From Hohaiivirga sp031546825 (GTDB lineage Bacteria; Pseudomonadota; Alphaproteobacteria; Rhizobiales; Beijerinckiaceae): 64,000 nt of DNA. The position numbers were made by a program, and so were the translations under genes. Where the stretch lies: positions 33,646-97,645 of the forward strand of contig JAVBJU010000008.1 of NCBI GenBank assembly GCA_031546825.1, in the 5' to 3' direction. This document shows, piece by piece, positions 58,819 through 64,000 of the stretch. Below the pieces are notes generated by a model. The model was given only the letters and a program-made list of their open reading frames with translations, had not been told where the DNA came from and made no database searches. How positions within the stretch are numbered: position 1 is the stretch's first letter; every line of letters begins with the position of its first letter.

Positions 58819-58922
58819 TAGAGCAGGATGTATTTACACAGAAACACAGCCTGCTCTAACTTCGATATTTTGCAAGGCTTCATACGGTTAAATGGTGTCC
58901 ACTTAACCGCGCCTTGCTCTAG
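58819..58922 (+). repeat. Dispersed two-hairpin element, copy 6 (divergent arms)
   Basis: Unit 1: AGAGCAGG (58820-58827) pairs with CCTGCTCT (58850-58857). Unit 2: GCAAGGC (58872-58878) pairs with GCCTTGC (58911-58917), and inside it CGGTTAA (58886-58892) pairs with TTAACCG (58903-58909) around ATGGTGTCCAC. The architecture equals that of copies 1 and 2, but the stem sequences differ on both sides together. It lies 2 bp past the purQ stop codon. Confidence 0.82.
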
Positions 58923-58924
58923 CC

Positions 58925-59626
58925 TCAGGCGGCCTTGCCAGCAAAGTTGCCGATCAGGCTGGCAAACAGCCCGCGCCCATCGGTGCCGCCGACGAGATCG
59001 TCGATCAGGTTTTCCGGGTGGGGCATCATGCCAAGCACATTGAGCTTTTCGGAGTATACTCCGGCAATGGAATTCATCGAGCCGTTGCGGTTGGCGTCAT
59101 CGGTCACCACGCCTTGCGCGTTGCAATAGCGGAAGGCCACGCGGCCCTCGCCCTCAAGGCGCTTCAGGGTGTCGCCATCGGCGGTGTAGTTGCCCTCGCC
59201 GTGCGCCACGCAGACATCAATGGCCTGACCGGGGCGATAGGCGTTGGTGAAGGCGGTATCGGCCCGCTCCACCTTGAGAAACTGCCGGTGGCAGATGAAG
59301 CGCAGATTGGCGTTGCGCATCAGAATGCCGGGCAGGAGCCCCGATTCGCACAAAATCTGGAAGCCGTTGCAGATGCCAAGCACCAGCCCGCCGCGTGCCG
59401 CGTGCGCCCGCACCGCGTCCATGATATGGGCACGCCCGGCGATGGCACCGCAGCGCAGATAATCGCCATAGGAGAAGCCGCCCGGCAGCACGACGAGGTC
59501 GGTGCCCTTGGGCAGTTCGGTGTCGCCATGCCAGACCTTTTCCACGCGGGAGCCCGCTTGAACAAGCGCCTTGACGACATCGCCCTCACGATTGGAGCCC
59601 GGAAAAACGAGAACGGCGGATTTCAT
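58925..59626 (-). CDS. purQ: Phosphoribosylformylglycinamidine synthase subunit PurQ
   Basis: 233-residue class I glutamine amidotransferase supplying ammonia to PurL. The nucleophile Cys86 is in LVLGICNGFQ, with the loop PGGFSYGDYLRCGA. The ATG at 59626 begins MKSAVLVFPGSNREGD, the standard N-terminus, with AGGGAG 10 bp upstream; two earlier in-frame starts are less likely. It lies between purS and purL. Confidence 0.95.
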   Translation of the reverse strand: MKSAVLVFPGSNREGDVVKALVQAGSRVEKVWHGDTELPKGTDLVVLPGGFSYGDYLRCGAIAGRAHIMDAVRAHAARGGLVLGICNGFQILCESGLLPGILMRNANLRFICHRQFLKVERADTAFTNAYRPGQAIDVCVAHGEGNYTADGDTLKRLEGEGRVAFRYCNAQGVVTDDANRNGSMNSIAGVYSEKLNVLGMMPHPENLIDDLVGGTDGRGLFASLIGNFAGKAA

Positions 59627-59741
59627 GGTCTTCATGCTCCCTGACGCGCCTTGCCGGGCACGATAACAGCATTCACCGGATGCCAGACGCACCGGTTCAA
59701 ATAATCACGGCCGGAAAACGCTTTCCGGCCGGGCGCGGGTG

Positions 59742-59981
59742 TCAGAGAATGTCGATCTGGAAATTCTCAATGACGGTATTGGCTAAAAGCTTGGTGCAGG
59801 CCGCTTCCAGAACCTTTTGCGCCTCGGCCTTATCGGTGGTGGCGAGGTCAATATCGAACACCTTGCCCTGGCGCACACCATTGATGCCGTTGACATCAAG
59901 CGACTTCAGGGCACCTTCAATGGCTTTGCCCTGGGGGTCCAAAACACCATTCTTCAGGGTAACAATTACACGCGCTTTCAT
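59742..59981 (-). CDS. purS: Phosphoribosylformylglycinamidine synthase subunit PurS
   Basis: 79-residue small subunit that bridges PurL and PurQ. It begins MKARVIVTLKNGVLDPQGKA, the family signature, and ends VIENFQIDIL. The ATG at 59981 has GGGAAG upstream and is preferred to an earlier start at 60008. It is the first gene of purSQL here; relatives usually have purC just upstream, which is absent. Confidence 0.95.
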   Translation of the reverse strand: MKARVIVTLKNGVLDPQGKAIEGALKSLDVNGINGVRQGKVFDIDLATTDKAEAQKVLEAACTKLLANTVIENFQIDIL

Positions 59982-60642
59982 GTCATCTTCCCGGCGGCTT
60001 CTGGTCAATCATTCCGGTGCAACCCGGCATGCCCCATCGCATACGCGGTTCTGGCGGAAGAAACAACCGCTGAAGAGGTCGTGTTCGGTATTAAAGCATC
60101 GGTTGGTGGATATCGCTGTTGCGACACCGAGACCGGAGTTTTGCCCTCCGTCCCGGAAGAGAGATTTTTGCTCCTGTCCGCCCAGACAATTCAGCCGCCC
60201 CATCCGCAAAATGTCTCAAATAAAACATGCGACGTCTCTCTGGGGAGACATGTGGCGATGGGACTTGTCAGCATTGAAGGTGCCATGCAACTCCTCAATG
60301 CGTTGCGCCTGTAAAAGAGCTTTTATTTGTTCCTTTTTGTTGTTCGGCTGGTGTTGAATAACAAAACGAGGACAAAATTGAGCCGGTTAGATCATGGGCG
60401 TTTCAAAACATGAATTTTGCTAAATAAATACGAACAAATTTCGGGGAATTTTACATCGATATTCTTGCTTTCGTGGGCCTTGCTCGCGGTTAACTGCGAA
60501 TTATCGCAAATTTCAGCGAGATTAGAAGTGAAAGCGCCAAACTGTGCGCTGTCCGAAGGGCTTTGTAGCAACAAAATTCATAAAAAAGCCGGATCAAAAG
60601 ACAGAAATTGTGAAGAACAACACTTTTAATACTAAGGGGCCA
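59982..60642. other. Long intergenic region between purS and the autotransporter gene
   Basis: About 660 bp between divergent genes. The left half has no recognisable gene, although purC would be expected there. The right half (60310-60640) is AT-rich and should hold the autotransporter promoter. It includes the palindrome TGCGA-ATTA-TCGCA at 60495-60508. AAGGGG at 60634-60639 is the ribosome-binding site of the autotransporter gene. Confidence 0.6.
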
Positions 60643-63600
60643 ATGATGAACCGTTCCACTTCTCGCCATTCCGTTTTCACCCGTAGCCGCCTGACCACGT
60701 TGCGGGCAACCACATCGCTCGCCGTGCTGGCGGGGATGTGTCTGGTTGGCATGGCGGGCAGCGCCAATGCGGCATGCTTGGGGCTTGGCACAACGCTTAT
60801 TTCCTGTGATGGCTCCGAGACGATTTCTCTCAACAATGGCACGGTTATCTCCACCAGTGGGGCCGCTGCGCACGGCATCAATACCAGCGCATTGACCGGC
60901 GAGACCACAATCACCAACAGCGGCGCGATTACCGCCACGGGTGGTGGCAATGGCATTTATTCAAATGCGACGAGTGGAGAGGTCCATATCATCAACACGG
61001 GCGCGCTCACCGTTGCGGGCTCGCCCACCGCAGGCGTGGCCGCGTATGGTATCGTCGGAATAACATCCGCTGGTGGCAGGGTAACCATTAACAGTGGCAA
61101 TGCCATTCAGCTTGACGGTGGTGTGACAGGTAGCCATGAACAGGTCGGTCTGCGTGCTATTGTAAAAGGTGGCGATGGCGATGCTTCGATTGTCTATAAC
61201 GGCCCGGGCATCCAGATTCTCAATGCGATGGGTGCGAGCGGATCCGCCAAAACTGCCGCATTTGCGAGCTCATATGGCCAGGGCAATGCCGGTGTTGATT
61301 TTACGGGCGATATCACCGTTTCAGGTGTTTACAATGTGATTGGCGCGGAAGCCGCGGCTGCCGGGGGAGGGGATGCGCATATCCGTTACCGGAGCGGAAC
61401 GCTGTCGTCGACGGGAACAGGAACTAGTTCAGGCGTGGGTTTGACAGCCTGGACGGCTGGCACGGGCAGTGGCGATGCGAGCATGATCACCGATGCGGGC
61501 ACCGTGATCCATGTTAATGGCAATATCGGATGGGGCGTTCATGTTAGCTCTCTCACCGGTAGCGCCACCGCACAAATTATGTCAGCCATTGATACCACTG
61601 GCGACACCATGCACGGTATCTGGGTCAAAGCGGAAGGGGGAGCGAACATTGTCGACTTCACCGGCCCGAGCATTCTGACACGCGGTGACAGCTCGCGAGG
61701 TATCCAGGCGAACAATAGCGGTGCCGGCACGATCAAGGTGCTCAATTCCGGCACGATCACGACGCAGGGCGCATGGGCGGACGGCATTTATGCAGACTCC
61801 ACCGGCACCGGTGCCATCACTGTGTCCAATACCAATGCGATCACCACCAGTGGGGACCGTGGCCACGGCATTAGAACCAGCGCACTCACTGGTGAGACCA
61901 AAATCACCAACAGCGGCGTGATCATGACCACCGGTGGCGCTACTGGTGTTGGTGGTACCGGCATCAAGTCCAGCGGAACGGCGGGTGCCATCACCATCAA
62001 CAACGTCGGCGAGATTACAACGGACGGTAATAAGGCGGACGGTATCGCTGCGAACACCGTCGGAGCCGGTGCGATCACTGTGGTCCACTCCGGCGCGATC
62101 ACGACGCTCGGCACGAATTCGAACGGCATCCACACCACGAGCTCAGGCACGGGCGCGGTCTCTGTAATCAATAGCGGGACTGTCACGACGACTGGCGATC
62201 TGGTTGTCAGTAACCGTAGCGTTGGTATCTATGCGTTCTCAGCTGGCGGTGCTGTTTCGGTACAAAATACCGGAGCGATTACAACGCACGGTGCAACAAA
62301 CTCCCAGGGCATCTACGCGAAGGCAGTGTCCGGCAATGCGATAGTGACGTCAATTGGAGCTGACATCACGACAACCGGAAAAGCGGAAAATGCGTCCGCA
62401 AATACCGGCATTGAGGTCAACGCCGTTAATGGTGATGCAACGATTGAGTTCAGCAATGGCAATGTAACTGTCGCTGGTACCGCAGCCGGCCTCTTCGCTT
62501 GGGGAAATGGCGCAAGCGGTACAGCCAAAATCACGGTCGTGAATTCAATTATTGATAACACAGCTGCTGACTGGCTCAGCACTGTCGAGACGCGCGGTCA
62601 CAATACTTCCATCAGCATTGATGCTGCCAGCCAGGTCCATGGTGGCTGGGGCTGGTATTACACCTCCGCCATTTACCTCGGCGGAACAACGATGACGCTG
62701 AAGAATGCGGGCATTATCGACGCCATGAACGACCTGGTTGTCTTTTCCAGTGAAATTTATGGCACCGGTAATGCTGGAACCGTCTCGATTAACAACACGG
62801 GATCCATTACCGGTATCATGGGTGGGGCGAAGTCAGTTCTGACCTTTGATAATTCGGGCACCTGGAACACGCGCTTGTTCGCCGCAACGACCGGTAGCGG
62901 TGTACGCGACCAGCTCGGTGTTGCGATCTCCGATTTCGGCACGTCCGGCAACAACACCATCAATAACAGCGGCACGCTCGCCCTGCTTGGCCACGGCGCG
63001 GATCCGGTGCCGACGCTGGACACCACCGGTATGTATCTGCCGATGGGCCTCACCTTTAACACCATGGTCGCCAACGGCCCGGTGCAGGGCCAGATCCTTG
63101 GCATACAAAACTTCAACAACTCCGGCGTGATCGACCTCACCGCTAACAGCTCTGCCGGTGACGTGCTGGTGATCTCGGGTGGTCATACTGCGGGCACCAA
63201 TGGCGGCGGCGTGTTTGTTGCCAATGGTGGCACGTTGAAACTCAACACCGTCCTCAACGAGGGCGGCCCGAATTCACAGTCGGATATGCTGGTGGTCGAT
63301 TCCACCCGTCTCGGTTCCGGTGCCACGTTGATTGCCGTCACACCGGTCGGTGCCTCTGCGGGTGCATTGACGGTGGGTAATGGTATCGCGCTGGTGGAAG
63401 TGCTCAATAAAGCGGCCTCTGCCGCGGGCGTGTTTACCCTCAACGGCCGCGTTGCTGCGGGCGCTTACGAATACCAGCTCTTCCCCAACGGCGTTGGTTC
63501 TGACGCCGCCGACGGCAACTGGTATCTGCGTAATACCGCCCCGGTCCCGCCGGTAACGCCGCCAGTCGAGCCGCCTGTGACGCCGCCAGTCGAGCCGCCG

Positions 63601-64000
63601 GTGACCCCGCCGGAGACAACGCCTGAACCTCCTGTGGAGCCGTTGGTTCCGATTTTCCGCCCAGAAGTGCCGGTTGATATGGTGATTTTGCCACTGGCGA
63701 TTGAATATGGCTATGCCATGCTCGGTTCGATGCAGGATCGCGGCGGTGTCGATGGCTGGAACGATGCCGGTCCGGTTTACGAAGAGCGTTCGGTTTGGTG
63801 CAAGGGCAAAAACCCGCAGAACCCGAATGTGGTCGTGGACCCCAACAACCCATACAAGTGCATCGTTAAGGTGCCGGTGGCCACGGCCAATGGTGCCAAG
63901 GACGAAACCCGTTGGGCGCGCTCTGGCTGGGCACGTCTGATTGGCAGCCGTGGCTTCCAGGAGCATAACAACTTCCTGCGTCGCGGTGCTGATTACGACT
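60643..64000 (+). CDS. Large autotransporter adhesin (type Va), 3' end outside window
   Basis: The frame is open from ATG 60643 (or 60646, better spaced from AAGGGG) to the right edge, at least 1119 residues. A signal peptide of about 43 residues (cleavage near ANA-A) is followed by a long beta-helix-like passenger rich in Gly, Ser, Thr and Asn, with repeated ITNSG/INNSG strands ending in I/T turns. A Pro-rich linker (PPVEPPVTPP repeats, about residues 967-1003) precedes the start of the autotransporter beta-barrel (GYAMLGSMQDRGG). The barrel region contains Cys1053 and Cys1073. The barrel is cut by the window end. Confidence 0.93.
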   Translation, partial: MMNRSTSRHSVFTRSRLTTLRATTSLAVLAGMCLVGMAGSANAACLGLGTTLISCDGSETISLNNGTVISTSGAAAHGINTSALTGETTITNSGAITATGGGNGIYSNATSGEVHIINTGALTVAGSPTAGVAAYGIVGITSAGGRVTINSGNAIQLDGGVTGSHEQVGLRAIVKGGDGDASIVYNGPGIQILNAMGASGSAKTAAFASSYGQGNAGVDFTGDITVSGVYNVIGAEAAAAGGGDAHIRYRSGTLSSTGTGTSSGVGLTAWTAGTGSGDASMITDAGTVIHVNGNIGWGVHVSSLTGSATAQIMSAIDTTGDTMHGIWVKAEGGANIVDFTGPSILTRGDSSRGIQANNSGAGTIKVLNSGTITTQGAWADGIYADSTGTGAITVSNTNAITTSGDRGHGIRTSALTGETKITNSGVIMTTGGATGVGGTGIKSSGTAGAITINNVGEITTDGNKADGIAANTVGAGAITVVHSGAITTLGTNSNGIHTTSSGTGAVSVINSGTVTTTGDLVVSNRSVGIYAFSAGGAVSVQNTGAITTHGATNSQGIYAKAVSGNAIVTSIGADITTTGKAENASANTGIEVNAVNGDATIEFSNGNVTVAGTAAGLFAWGNGASGTAKITVVNSIIDNTAADWLSTVETRGHNTSISIDAASQVHGGWGWYYTSAIYLGGTTMTLKNAGIIDAMNDLVVFSSEIYGTGNAGTVSINNTGSITGIMGGAKSVLTFDNSGTWNTRLFAATTGSGVRDQLGVAISDFGTSGNNTINNSGTLALLGHGADPVPTLDTTGMYLPMGLTFNTMVANGPVQGQILGIQNFNNSGVIDLTANSSAGDVLVISGGHTAGTNGGGVFVANGGTLKLNTVLNEGGPNSQSDMLVVDSTRLGSGATLIAVTPVGASAGALTVGNGIALVEVLNKAASAAGVFTLNGRVAAGAYEYQLFPNGVGSDAADGNWYLRNTAPVPPVTPPVEPPVTPPVEPPVTPPETTPEPPVEPLVPIFRPEVPVDMVILPLAIEYGYAMLGSMQDRGGVDGWNDAGPVYEERSVWCKGKNPQNPNVVVDPNNPYKCIVKVPVATANGAKDETRWARSGWARLIGSRGFQEHNNFLRRGADYD
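60871..60946 (+). repeat. Autotransporter passenger duplication, unit A
   Basis: About 76 bp, encoding residues 77 onward (HGINTSALTGETTITNSG), similar to the DNA at 61864-61939. The nucleotide match is far above what beta-helix repeat drift would leave, so it suggests internal duplication or gene conversion. Confidence 0.8.
61864..61939 (+). repeat. Autotransporter passenger duplication, unit B
   Basis: Encodes HGIRTSALTGETKITNSG (from residue 408), the partner of the unit at 60871-60946 about 1 kb upstream. Confidence 0.8.
63556..63603 (+). repeat. Tandem 24-bp repeat in the Pro-rich linker
   Basis: Two copies of a 24-bp unit (63556-63579 and 63580-63603) that differ at one base and encode TPPVEPPV. 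Flanking degenerate units extend the Pro-rich linker. Such a repeat can change length by slippage without breaking the frame. Confidence 0.85.

Overview
The window looks like a chromosomal, mostly core-genome segment of an alphaproteobacterium, most probably of the order Hyphomicrobiales (Rhizobiales). The main reasons are the gene orders: an FNR-type regulator followed by ccoNOQP-ccoG-fixHIS; lysC-ptsP-prfA-prmC-DUF4167; comF-grxC-DUF1178; rpmF-mtgA-prenyl synthase; lptM-lysA-DUF4175 next to tlpA; and purS-purQ-purL-bolA-grxD. Genus cannot be decided from the sequence alone. I see no rRNA, tRNA, CRISPR array, prophage, plasmid or insertion-sequence gene.

Region by region. 1-9.1 kb is a microaerobic respiration module: the 3' end of an FNR-type oxygen sensor, a perfect anaerobox, the cbb3 oxidase operon ccoNOQP with a strong terminator, then the assembly genes ccoG-fixH-fixI-fixS. 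9.2-10.3 kb is an MFS-like membrane protein. 10.3-17.4 kb (minus strand) carries lysC, ptsP, prfA, prmC and a disordered DUF4167 protein. 17.6-28.4 kb is a mosaic of housekeeping genes (ubiG, an SBF-type transporter, DUF1178, grxC, comF, a PLP aminotransferase, a BioC-like methyltransferase, a small unknown secreted protein, a DHA2 efflux pump, mutT, argJ, a parvulin). 28.7-43.2 kb holds secA, a YkuD-type lipoprotein, accA, two small enzymes around gloB, rpmF, mtgA, a prenyl synthase, kup, ispG and a Zur-like regulator. 43.5-47.4 kb is accessory: a zinc alcohol dehydrogenase and a three-gene ABC importer of the SsuABC/NMT1 type. 47.4-54.4 kb has a protein methyltransferase and glycosyltransferase pair, a HIG1-type twin-helix protein, DUF4175, lysA, lptM and tlpA. 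54.4-55.5 kb is a lone 2-keto-3-deoxygluconate permease. 55.8-60 kb is the purSQL-bolA-grxD block. From 60.64 kb to the right edge runs a very large autotransporter adhesin, cut off by the window inside its beta-barrel.

The most interesting non-coding signal is a dispersed family of about 50-105 bp two-hairpin elements (six copies or fragments). Each lies just downstream of a stop codon, and the stem sequences vary in a compensatory way between copies. A separate 25-bp inverted repeat lies between the FNR gene and ccoN. Other notable points are a FixI copper pump whose N-terminal metal-binding domain has lost its cysteines, an eight-G run in fixI, absence of argH and purC from positions where relatives usually keep them, an apparent zur-ispG operon, and a passenger domain built by internal duplication. 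I did not find a convincing new multi-gene defence or secretion system.
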